A DNA stretch of 5,234 bases from an uncultured Prevotella sp. (GCA_938028745.1 CALIZL010000057.1:1-5234), one strand, 5' to 3'; positions 1 through 5,234 are shown, numbered from the stretch's first letter. Numbers and translations are program-made. Notes: generated by a model from the sequence alone, not told the origin.

Positions 1-88
1 CTCATAAACTCACAAACTCACAAGCTCATAAACTCACAAACTCACAAGCTCATAATCTCACAAGCTCACAAACTCATAAAGTCACAAA
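1..88 (+). repeat. Tandem array of an 8-nt repeat (CTCAYAAR), 11 units, open at the left edge
   Basis: Eleven consecutive 8-nt units fit CTCAYAAR with few changes: the unit at 49-56 ends in AAT and the unit at 81-88 starts with G. Units 1-3 (1-24) and 4-6 (25-48) are identical 24-nt blocks, so there is a higher-order 3-unit period and a likely recent duplication. The array probably began upstream of the window. Eight is not a multiple of three and stop codons recur, so it does not code. Written as AACTCAYA, the unit is the same as in the array before xpt. I recall similar A/C-rich octamers in Prevotella intergenic regions but know no accepted name. Confidence 0.93.
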
Positions 89-90
89 GC

Positions 91-155
91 ATATCACTCC
101 CCTCTCCCCTTGGAGAGGGGTTGGGGGTGAGGCCGAGAGGGGTTGGGAATGAGGC
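91..155 (+). repeat. REP-like palindromic element with a partial second copy
   Basis: A perfect 9-bp stem (99-107 with 112-120, loop CCTT) can be extended by 94-98 pairing with 126-130 across a 5-nt bulge. The right half of the element (113-133) is repeated at 135-155 with 19 of 21 bases identical, separated by one base. From memory, C-rich/G-rich palindromes of this kind, ending in GGTTGGGGGTGAGG-like sequence, recur between genes in many Bacteroidota, resembling REP elements elsewhere. The element lies between the octamer array and pbuX and would sit in the pbuX leader if transcription starts further upstream. A T5 run follows at 156-160, but it is too far from the stem to make a standard terminator. 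Confidence 0.75.
117..147 (+). other. Potential G-quadruplex in the pbuX leader
   Basis: Four G-runs occur on the coding strand: 117-120, 123-127, 139-142 and 145-147, with loops of 2, 11 and 2 nt. This fits a three-tetrad quadruplex with one long middle loop, ending 27 nt before the pbuX start codon. The first run is also part of the 99-120 hairpin, so the two folds would compete. This is a sequence pattern only; formation is inferred. Confidence 0.35.
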
Positions 156-174
156 TTTTTATTCAAGATAACAC

Positions 175-1491
175 ATGGAACAAAAGACAACCAAAGCCGT
201 TATTTACGGCGTTAACGACCGCCCACCCTTGCAAGAAACCCTTTTTGCGGCCGTTCAACACCTGCTCGCCATCTTCGTGGCCATCATCACACCACCGCTA
301 ATCATTGCCAAAGCCCTGAGGATGGACCTCGCCACCACGGGCTTTCTCGTGTCGATGGCCCTCTTCGTGTCGGGTGTGGCCACATTTATACAATGTCGCA
401 AGCTAGGTCCGGTGGGCTGCGGACTACTTTGTGTGCAAGGCACCAGTTTCTCGTTTATTGGTCCAATCATCGCCATTGGTCAGGCCGGCGGGTTGCCTTT
501 GATATTCGGAGCCTGCATCGCAGCCGCGCCAGTAGAGATGGCCGTTAGCTATTCGTTTAAATATCTACGCCGTATAATCACGCCTTTGGTAAGCGGAATT
601 GTGGTGATGCTCATCGGGTTGAGCCTTGTTAAGGCAGGCGTGATGGCCTGCGGAGGAGGCGATCTTGCAGCGGCAGACTTTGGTTCGCCGCGCAATCTCA
701 TCGTTGCCGCCACGGTGTTGACCAGCGTTATCGCCTTGAATTGCAGCAACAACAAATACGTACGCATGAGTTCCATCATCCTAGGCGTGGTTATTGGCTA
801 CGTGTTGGCACTCTGCATGGGCATGGTAGACTTTGGAAGCTTTAACGGCAGCAACGTGGAATCGTTCTATGTGCCCATACCTTTCAAGCTAGGTATCGAC
901 TTCAACGTATCTTCTATCATTGCCGTGGCATTGGTTTATCTGGTTACGGCCATCGAGGCCACGGGCGATGTAACGGCCAATTCGATGGTGTCGGGCGAGC
1001 CCGTAGACGGCGAAGTGTACGTAAAGCGCGTTTCGGGAGGTGTGCTTGCCGATGGACTCAACTCGCTTTTGGCAGGTATATTCTCATCATTCCCCAACTC
1101 AATCTTCGCCCAAAACAACGGCATCATTCAGCTTACGGGCGTGGCGAGCCGCTATGTGGGCTACTTCATTGCCGCCATGTTGGTGGTTTTGGGCCTCTTC
1201 CCCATCGTGGGCATCGTCTTTTCGCTCATGCCCTCGCCCGTGTTAGGCGGTGCCACACTGCTAATGTTCGGCACGGTGGCCGCCGCAGGCGTTCGTATTG
1301 TGGCCAGCGAGAAACTCGATCGCAGGGCTGTTTTGGTTATTGCGGCTAGCTTGGCTTTGGGAATGGGCGTTGAACTAATGCCCGACATCCTGAAACAATT
1401 GCCCGAAGCAGTGCGCACCATCTTCTCGTCTGGCATCACCACAGGCGGACTAACTGCTATCTTAGCTAACGCACTGTTTAATAGAAAGTGA
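175..1491 (+). CDS. pbuX: Xanthine permease, NCS2 (nucleobase:cation symporter-2) family
   Basis: This is an inner-membrane transporter of 438 residues, normal for the family, predicted to import xanthine with H+. Hydrophobic segments run nearly end to end, as expected for the 14-helix UraA/XanQ fold. Key residues of E. coli XanQ can be matched from memory: His29 (XanQ His31) in TM1, Glu261 and Asp265 (Glu272, Asp276) in the TM8 motif EATGDVTA, Asp293 (Asp304), and Gln313-Asn314 (Gln324-Asn325) in the TM10 signature QNNGIIQLTG. The following VASRYVG is also typical of the xanthine branch rather than the uracil branch. One difference is Ser91 where XanQ has Asn93. The neighbour xpt supports xanthine as substrate. 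The ATG at 175 is the natural start because the family-like N-terminus begins there. No Shine-Dalgarno is visible, the upstream sequence being A/T-rich. No TAnnTTTG promoter box was found in 1-174, so the promoter may lie upstream. A related purine such as urate cannot be excluded. Confidence 0.93.
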   Translation: MEQKTTKAVIYGVNDRPPLQETLFAAVQHLLAIFVAIITPPLIIAKALRMDLATTGFLVSMALFVSGVATFIQCRKLGPVGCGLLCVQGTSFSFIGPIIAIGQAGGLPLIFGACIAAAPVEMAVSYSFKYLRRIITPLVSGIVVMLIGLSLVKAGVMACGGGDLAAADFGSPRNLIVAATVLTSVIALNCSNNKYVRMSSIILGVVIGYVLALCMGMVDFGSFNGSNVESFYVPIPFKLGIDFNVSSIIAVALVYLVTAIEATGDVTANSMVSGEPVDGEVYVKRVSGGVLADGLNSLLAGIFSSFPNSIFAQNNGIIQLTGVASRYVGYFIAAMLVVLGLFPIVGIVFSLMPSPVLGGATLLMFGTVAAAGVRIVASEKLDRRAVLVIAASLALGMGVELMPDILKQLPEAVRTIFSSGITTGGLTAILANALFNRK

Positions 1492-1680
1492 ATTTAGTTG
1501 GTGAGTTTATGAGTTGATAAGTTGGTAAGTTTTCGCTTATAATCTGCTTATCAACTCAAAAACTCATAAACCCAACAACTCAAAAACCCACCAATTCAAA
1601 AAATCATAAACTCGTTAACTTGTCAACTCACAAACTCGTTAACTCATCAACTCGTCAACTCCCAAACCCACCAACTCACA
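1492..1680 (+). repeat. Octamer repeat region between pbuX and xpt: 5 inverted and about 17 direct units
   Basis: Directly after the pbuX stop, five 8-nt units (1492-1531) read NNNRAGTT, the reverse complement of AACTYNNN. A short spacer (1532-1544) follows. From 1545 or 1553 to 1680 the sequence keeps strict 8-nt phase as AACTCNNN, sixteen clear units plus one degenerate (1545-1552). Positions 1-5 of the unit are strongly kept (AACTC, sometimes AACCC, AATTC or AACTT), while the last three vary widely (AAA, ATA, CAC, GTT, GTC, ATC). The array ends one base before the xpt start codon, so the whole xpt leader is repeat. The units are the same family as at 1-88 but more diverged, suggesting an older array. 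Confidence 0.93.
1501..1567 (+). other. Long hairpin formed by inverted octamer units
   Basis: Bases 1501-1521 pair with 1547-1567 over 21 positions with one mismatch and one terminal G-U pair. The 25-nt loop contains a small inner stem around TTTTCG (1526-1529 with 1536-1539). The stem results from octamer units in opposite orientation. It begins 9 nt after the pbuX stop codon. No T-run follows, so it is not a standard terminator. It could stabilise the 3' end of pbuX RNA or separate expression of the two genes; that role is inferred. Confidence 0.65.
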
Positions 1681-1681
1681 A

Positions 1682-2251
1682 ATGGATAAATTAAAAACGC
1701 GCATTCTTCAAGACGGCAAATGCTACGAAGGCGGCATTTTAAAGGTAGACAGCTTTATCAATCACCAGATGGACCCCAATCTGATGATGGAAGTAGCCAA
1801 GGAATTCAGCCAGCATTTTGCCGACGCACACATCAATAAGATTGTCACCATCGAGGCTAGCGGCATCGCACCCGCCATCCTTGTGGGCTACATCATGCAG
1901 TTGCCCGTGGTGTTCATCAAGAAAAAGCAGCCTAAAACGATGGACAACATGCTCACTTCGGTGGTGCATTCGTTCACCAAAGACCGCAGTTACACGGTGT
2001 GTATCTCGGCCGACTACCTCACCCCGCAAGACCATGTGCTGTTTATCGACGACTTCTTGGCCAACGGCAACGCCTCGATGGGCGTGATAGACCTCTGCAA
2101 ACAGGCCGGCGCACGCCTAGAAGGTATGGGCTTTATCATCGAGAAGGCTTTCCAAAAGGGCGGCGATGTTCTGCGCCAACAAGGCGTTCGCTACAAGGCC
2201 TTGGCCACGGTTGAGAGCTTGGAGAACTGCGAAATTAAGCTAAGGGGTTAA
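1682..2251 (+). CDS. xpt: Xanthine phosphoribosyltransferase
   Basis: A cytoplasmic enzyme that joins xanthine to PRPP to give XMP and pyrophosphate, feeding GMP synthesis. At 189 residues it is close to the B. subtilis Xpt length. Visible landmarks are the N-terminal KVDSFINHQMDP stretch (residues 21-32), whose Asn27 matches the base-contacting Asn27 of B. subtilis Xpt. The PRPP-binding motif VLFIDDFLANGNA lies at residues 119-131, with paired acids Asp123-Asp124. Lys155 in IIEKAFQKGG corresponds to the second base-contacting Lys of the family. A basic KKKQPKTM loop lies near residues 80-87. It follows pbuX by 190 nt on the same strand, the same functional pair as the xpt-pbuX operon of Firmicutes but in reverse order and without a recognisable purine riboswitch. 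The start codon directly abuts the octamer array and has no Shine-Dalgarno. Confidence 0.95.
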   Translation: MDKLKTRILQDGKCYEGGILKVDSFINHQMDPNLMMEVAKEFSQHFADAHINKIVTIEASGIAPAILVGYIMQLPVVFIKKKQPKTMDNMLTSVVHSFTKDRSYTVCISADYLTPQDHVLFIDDFLANGNASMGVIDLCKQAGARLEGMGFIIEKAFQKGGDVLRQQGVRYKALATVESLENCEIKLRG

Positions 2252-2255
2252 GTTT

Positions 2256-2322
2256 AAGCCCCAATCGGCCATTACACCGCTTATAAAATATTTTAAGTTG
2301 CTTACTGTACTGATTGGGGTTT
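2256..2322 (+). other. Long-loop inverted repeat after xpt
   Basis: Bases 2256-2266 can pair with 2312-2322 (11 bp, one G-U), enclosing a 45-nt loop that contains the perfect 12-nt AT palindrome TAAAATATTTTA at 2284-2295. The left arm could alternatively pair with the GGGGTT overlapping the xpt stop (2244-2249 with 2257-2262). No T-run follows the right arm. It may be an RNA 3'-end structure or chance. Apart from a 6-bp stem (2330-2335 with 2355-2360), I see nothing further in the xpt-to-terminator spacer. Confidence 0.35.
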
Positions 2323-2425
2323 GCAGGCAGGCGCAATGTTCTTAGCCAGCCAGATGCGCCAAAGATATTAGCCGTTTTTGCCTTTCTAGATGGCACAACT
2401 AACCCAGAACGCCTAACCGCCAAAT

Positions 2426-2489
2426 AAAAAAACGAGGGCCAGCCTAACTTGTGTTTAAGTAAGTTAGGCTGACCCTCGTATGCTTTTTT
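2426..2489. terminator. Shared bidirectional intrinsic terminator of xpt and upp, stronger for upp
   Basis: An 18-bp stem (2433-2450 with 2461-2478) has a 10-nt loop and one imperfect pair at 2439/2472. Read on the minus strand, the imperfect pair is a G-U wobble and the stem is followed at once by seven U (complement of 2426-2432). Read on the plus strand, the same pair is a C-A mismatch and the six-T run (2484-2489) starts five bases after the stem. It lies 33 nt past the upp stop and about 180 nt past the xpt stop, so it serves converging genes. Confidence 0.93.
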
Positions 2490-2512
2490 ACTTCGCTTGC
2501 TAGGCTTTACGC

Positions 2513-3172
2513 TTACAGTTTCTCGCCATAACAAAGGTCGCCGGCATCGCCAAAGCCAGGCACAATGTACTTATGTTCGTTCAATCCGGGGTCGATGGCG
2601 GCGCACCAAATAGTGGTTTTGTCTTCGGGGAAGGTCTTGCGGATATGCTCAATGCCCTCTGGCGATGCGATAACGCAAGCCACGTGTATGCGCTTGGGCG
2701 TGCCCTTGGTAAGGAAAGCCTTATACCCCAGTTCCATCGAACCACCCGTTGCCAACATCGGGTCGGCTATAATCAGGTTCTTACCCTCGATGCTAGGCGT
2801 GGCCAAATACTCAACATGTATGCCCACCTTGGTGTGTTGCTCGTCAACATACTCGCGATAAGCCGACACAAAGGCGTTGCCTGCGTGGTCGAAGATATTC
2901 AAGAACCCATTGTGGAAGGGCAATCCGGCGCGGAAAATGGTGGCCAACACAATCTTATCCGTGGGCACCTGCATGCGTGCAACGCCCAAGGGCGTAGTGA
3001 TGTCGCGTGCCTCATAGTCTAAAGTCTTGCTTATCTCGTAAGCCTCCAATTCGCCAATGCGCTGAATGTTGTTACGAAAAAGCAGTCGGTTCTTTTGGTA
3101 ATCCACGTCGCGAATTTCGGCTAAGTACTGGTTTACAATCGAGTTCTGTTCGCTAAAATTTACTATCTTCAT
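2513..3172 (-). CDS. upp: Uracil phosphoribosyltransferase
   Basis: A cytoplasmic salvage enzyme that converts uracil and PRPP to UMP and pyrophosphate. The product has 219 residues, slightly longer than E. coli Upp (208) and in the range I expect for Bacteroidales. Landmarks are RAGLPF (residues 81-86), the PRPP-binding motif IIADPMLATGGS (134-145, with Asp137 and Thr142-Gly144), and the C-terminal uracil-binding segment DPGLNEHKYIVPGFGDAGD (194-212). The reading frame is open 59 codons further upstream to 3349, but that extension does not resemble the family and would run through the promoter-like -7 box at 3230-3237. The ATG at 3172, giving an N-terminus MKIVNFSEQNS, is therefore preferred. 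No Shine-Dalgarno is visible. It converges with xpt and diverges from pckA, so it is probably transcribed alone. Confidence 0.95.
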   Translation of the reverse strand: MKIVNFSEQNSIVNQYLAEIRDVDYQKNRLLFRNNIQRIGELEAYEISKTLDYEARDITTPLGVARMQVPTDKIVLATIFRAGLPFHNGFLNIFDHAGNAFVSAYREYVDEQHTKVGIHVEYLATPSIEGKNLIIADPMLATGGSMELGYKAFLTKGTPKRIHVACVIASPEGIEHIRKTFPEDKTTIWCAAIDPGLNEHKYIVPGFGDAGDLCYGEKL

Positions 3173-3218
3173 TATCGATAAGAATGAGTATATGGGTTTG
3201 TTAAATGCTGTGGCTAAT

Positions 3219-3235
3219 CTTTTGCCATGCAAAAG
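3219..3235. promoter_or_regulatory. Perfect 7+3+7 palindrome overlapping the upp -7 box (candidate operator)
   Basis: CTTTTGC at 3219-3225 is an exact inverted copy of GCAAAAG at 3229-3235, separated by CAT. The right arm overlaps the upp -7 box, and the left arm covers the expected transcription start, about 3223-3225. A repressor bound here would block initiation, but the regulator is unknown. The arm is also partly explained by the -7 consensus, so some of the symmetry could be coincidental. Confidence 0.4.
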
Positions 3236-3237
3236 TA
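3230..3237 (-). promoter_or_regulatory. upp promoter -7 box (TACTTTTG)
   Basis: Read on the minus strand, TACTTTTG matches the Bacteroidota TAnnTTTG -7 consensus exactly. It lies 57 nt upstream of the upp start, giving a leader of about 50 nt. No good -33 TTTG exists at the usual 19-21 nt spacing; the nearest TTTG (3266-3269 on the minus strand) is 28 nt away, so the promoter may be weak or activator-dependent. Confidence 0.6.
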
Positions 3238-3350
3238 TTAAATTCCCGCTTATTTTTGTAATGTGCAAATAGCAAAAGTGGCGACACACCCTTATTTTTA
3301 TATTCTTTAACCTAAAAAGAAAGCCGCTCACGTATTTTTTTTCTCGCACG

Positions 3351-3382
3351 CTTGGTGGTTCTTTACGATTTTGTTAACTTTG
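3351..3382 (+). promoter_or_regulatory. pckA promoter (-33 CTTG, 20 nt, -7 TAACTTTG)
   Basis: TAACTTTG at 3375-3382 matches TAnnTTTG exactly. CTTG at 3351-3354 lies 20 nt upstream and keeps the TTG core of the -33 TTTG element. Spacing and sequence agree with the Bacteroidota housekeeping promoter. The inferred start is near 3388, giving an A/T-rich leader of about 57 nt. An eight-T tract at 3335-3342 lies just upstream and could act like an UP element, which is inference. Confidence 0.82.
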
Positions 3383-3444
3383 CCCAGCATACCGAAAAGA
3401 CATGTGCTTAGGATAAAATTTCACACTTAAACATATTTAATAAA

Positions 3445-5058
3445 ATGGCAAAGTTTGACAAGTCAGTACTAGAAAAGTACGGAATTAAAGGAACTACAGA
3501 AGTTGTTTACAACCCTTCTTACGAAGTGTTGTTCGAAGAAGAGACCAAAGCAGGCCTCGAAGGATTTGAGAAAGGCCAAGTAACCGAACTTGGTGCCGTT
3601 AACGTAATGACGGGTGTTTACACCGGTCGTTCGCCTAAGGATAAGTTCATCGTTGACGACGAGACTTCACACAACACCGTATGGTGGACCACCGACGAAT
3701 ATAAGAACGACAACCACCCCGCTAGCAAAGAAGCTTGGGCAGCCGTTAACAAGCTGGCTAAGGAAGAACTTTCTAACAAGCGCCTTTTCGTGGTCGACGG
3801 TTTCTGCGGCGCCAACAAAGACACCCGCATGAAGATTCGCTTCATCGTGGAGGTTGCATGGCAGGCTCACTTCGTTACCAACATGTTCATCAAGCCCGTA
3901 AACCAAGAAGAACTGGACCAAGAGCCCGACTTCATCGTTTACAACGCATCGAAAGCTAAGGTTGAAAACTACGAGGAACTGGGCCTACACTCTGAAACAG
4001 CCGTTGTATTCAACGTTACAACCAGAGAGCAAGTTATCCTCAACACCTGGTATGGTGGCGAAATGAAGAAAGGTATGTTCTCCATGATGAACTACTACTT
4101 GCCCCTCAAAGGCATCGCCTCTATGCACTGCTCGGCCAACACCGACCTCAACGGCGAAAACACCGCTATCTTCTTCGGACTTTCTGGAACGGGTAAAACC
4201 ACCCTTTCTACCGACCCCAAGCGTTTGCTCATCGGCGACGACGAACACGGATGGGACGACAACGGCGTATTCAACTTCGAAGGCGGTTGCTACGCTAAGG
4301 TTATCAACCTGGATAAGGAAAGCGAGCCCGACATCTACGGAGCTATCCGTCGCGACGCTCTGCTCGAGAACGTAACCGTAGATGCTAACGGCAAGATCGA
4401 CTTCACCGATGGCAGCACAACCGAGAACACGCGCGTGTCTTACCCCATCAACCACATCAAGAACATCGTTCGCCCCATCTCGGCTGGCCCCGCTGCTAAG
4501 CAAGTTATCTTCCTCAGCGCAGATGCCTTTGGTGTTCTTCCTCCAGTTTCTATCCTCAGCCCCGAACAAACCAAGTACTACTTCCTTTCGGGCTTCACCG
4601 CTAAGCTTGCAGGTACCGAACGCGGTATCACCGAGCCCACGCCCACATTCTCGGCTTGTTTCGGTCAGGCGTTCCTCGAACTCCACCCCACCAAGTATGC
4701 TGAAGAGTTGGTAAAGAAGATGGAGAAGAACGGTGCTAAGGCTTACCTCGTTAACACGGGCTGGAACGGAACTGGCAAGCGCATCTCTATTAAGGACACT
4801 CGTGGCATCATCGATGCTATCCTTAGCGGTGCCATCAACAAGGTTCCCACCAAGAAGTTGCCTATCTTCGACTTCGAAATTCCTACCGTTCTCGAAGGCG
4901 TTGCTACCAACATCCTCGATCCTCGCGACACTTACGCTGACGCAGCTCAGTGGGACGAGAAGGCTAAGGACTTGGCTGGCCGCTTCATCAAGAACTTCAA
5001 GAAGTACGAAGGCAACGAGGCTGGTAAGGCTCTCGTAGCTGCTGGTCCGAAGTTGTAA
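3445..5058 (+). CDS. pckA: Phosphoenolpyruvate carboxykinase (ATP)
   Basis: A cytoplasmic enzyme that interconverts oxaloacetate + ATP and PEP + CO2 + ADP. In succinate-producing Bacteroidales it is generally thought to run toward oxaloacetate, fixing CO2 and saving ATP; elsewhere it is gluconeogenic. The product is 537 residues, normal for the ATP type (E. coli 540). Catalytic residues are all present: Arg62 in TGRSPKDKF (E. coli Arg65), Tyr203 and Lys209 in WYGGEMKKGMFS (Tyr207, Lys213), His228 (His232), the P-loop GLSGTGKTT at 245-253 with Lys251 (Lys254), Asp265-Asp266 in LIGDDEHGWDD (Asp268, Asp269), and Arg330 (Arg333). The Walker-type ATP site rules out the GTP-dependent family. Codon choice is strongly biased: every Asn codon I checked is AAC and Tyr is mostly TAC, whereas pbuX mixes AAC and AAT. 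This suits high expression. It stands alone between its own promoter and terminator, with no Shine-Dalgarno before the ATG. Confidence 0.98.
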   Translation: MAKFDKSVLEKYGIKGTTEVVYNPSYEVLFEEETKAGLEGFEKGQVTELGAVNVMTGVYTGRSPKDKFIVDDETSHNTVWWTTDEYKNDNHPASKEAWAAVNKLAKEELSNKRLFVVDGFCGANKDTRMKIRFIVEVAWQAHFVTNMFIKPVNQEELDQEPDFIVYNASKAKVENYEELGLHSETAVVFNVTTREQVILNTWYGGEMKKGMFSMMNYYLPLKGIASMHCSANTDLNGENTAIFFGLSGTGKTTLSTDPKRLLIGDDEHGWDDNGVFNFEGGCYAKVINLDKESEPDIYGAIRRDALLENVTVDANGKIDFTDGSTTENTRVSYPINHIKNIVRPISAGPAAKQVIFLSADAFGVLPPVSILSPEQTKYYFLSGFTAKLAGTERGITEPTPTFSACFGQAFLELHPTKYAEELVKKMEKNGAKAYLVNTGWNGTGKRISIKDTRGIIDAILSGAINKVPTKKLPIFDFEIPTVLEGVATNILDPRDTYADAAQWDEKAKDLAGRFIKNFKKYEGNEAGKALVAAGPKL

Positions 5059-5104
5059 TTTGCTTTAAGCGTATTAAACTTTCATTGAACACGTTTTTAG
5101 TTTG

Positions 5105-5135
5105 GGCTCGCTCCTTCGTGGGGCGAGCCTTTTTT
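5105..5135 (+). terminator. Intrinsic terminator of pckA
   Basis: A 10-bp GC-rich stem (5105-5114 with 5120-5129, one G-U) with a 5-nt TTCGT loop is followed at once by six T (5130-5135). It starts 46 nt after the pckA stop codon and has the classic rho-independent form. Confidence 0.95.
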
Positions 5136-5195
5136 GCGCCCCTTTGCAGCCCACAGCAGTGCGTGCCTGGTGGGTTAAGTCGGCTCAGCGGAAAA

Positions 5196-5227
5196 TTAGT
5201 GGGGACAAATTATTTTTATTACTTTTG
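5196..5227 (+). promoter_or_regulatory. Promoter-like sequence for a gene beyond the right edge
   Basis: TACTTTTG at 5220-5227 matches TAnnTTTG and is identical to the upp -7 box. TTAG at 5196-5199, 20 nt upstream, is only a partial -33 match. Transcription would begin near 5233, so the served gene lies mostly or wholly outside the window. Between the pckA terminator and this box I see no gene. Confidence 0.5.
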
Positions 5228-5234
5228 CATCATG

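Noticed and set aside
1..88. CRISPR array
   Set aside because: The repeat is an 8-nt unit without unique spacers of regular length, and no cas gene is present.
121..160. Transcription attenuator before pbuX (hairpin plus T5)
   Set aside because: The T-run at 156-160 is 35 nt from the perfect stem, and no second stem abuts it.
1..174. Purine riboswitch upstream of pbuX
   Set aside because: The sequence is explained by octamer repeats and the REP-like element; no three-way-junction aptamer core could be recognised.
2235..2534. 99-codon open frame on the minus strand between upp and xpt
   Set aside because: It overlaps the upp 3' end, runs through the terminator stem and into xpt, and has no recognisable domain.
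2573..3022. 149-codon plus-strand frame opposite upp
   Set aside because: Fully antisense to a clearly real gene and without motifs of its own.
3173..3349. 59-codon N-terminal extension of the upp reading frame
   Set aside because: The extension has no resemblance to uracil phosphoribosyltransferases and overlaps the predicted upp -7 box; the family N-terminus begins at the ATG at 3172.
3985..4686. 233-codon open frame antisense to pckA
   Set aside because: It lies fully inside pckA, encodes no recognisable motif, and long antisense frames are expected opposite genes with strong codon bias.
5136..5219. tRNA or small RNA after the pckA terminator
   Set aside because: No cloverleaf or conserved TPsiC/anticodon arms could be built; only a weak 5-bp CCCAC/GTGGG pair is present.
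5232..5234. Leaderless start codon (ATG) at the right edge
   Set aside because: The ATG is only five bases past the -7 box and at the window end; it may be the first bases of a leader, and no reading frame can be judged.

Overview
The window looks like a chromosomal piece of a member of the Bacteroidota, most likely a Prevotella-type organism. Three things point there. Promoter -7 boxes fit the Bacteroidota pattern TAnnTTTG. No start codon has a convincing Shine-Dalgarno sequence. The proteins resemble Bacteroidales versions of purine/pyrimidine salvage enzymes and of ATP-dependent PEP carboxykinase. The taxonomic call rests on pattern and family knowledge, since no search was possible.

Layout, left to right. 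Positions 1-88 are an array of an 8-nt repeat that continues beyond the left edge. Positions 91-155 are a G/C-rich palindromic, REP-like element with a partial second copy. Then comes pbuX (175-1491, +), a xanthine permease of the NCS2 family. The gap 1492-1681 consists almost entirely of the same 8-nt repeat, first inverted and then direct, running up to the start codon of xpt (1682-2251, +), xanthine phosphoribosyltransferase. After about 180 nt of weakly structured spacer, a strong 18-bp stem (2433-2478) forms a shared terminator between xpt and the convergent upp (2513-3172, -), uracil phosphoribosyltransferase. A 272-nt divergent region holds a -7 box and a perfect palindrome in front of upp, and a well-matched promoter in front of pckA (3445-5058, +). 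pckA ends in a classic intrinsic terminator (5105-5135). The last bases carry a -7 box for a gene beyond the right edge.

Functionally, pbuX and xpt form a xanthine uptake and capture pair: import xanthine, then convert it with PRPP to XMP. upp does the analogous step for uracil, giving UMP. pckA interconverts oxaloacetate and PEP and, in succinate-forming Bacteroidales, usually fixes CO2 onto PEP. The genes are ordinary housekeeping genes. The least ordinary parts are non-coding: the octamer arrays flanking pbuX, the G-run element in its leader, and the palindrome over the upp promoter. I found no evidence of a novel multi-gene system, phage, CRISPR array or insertion sequence.
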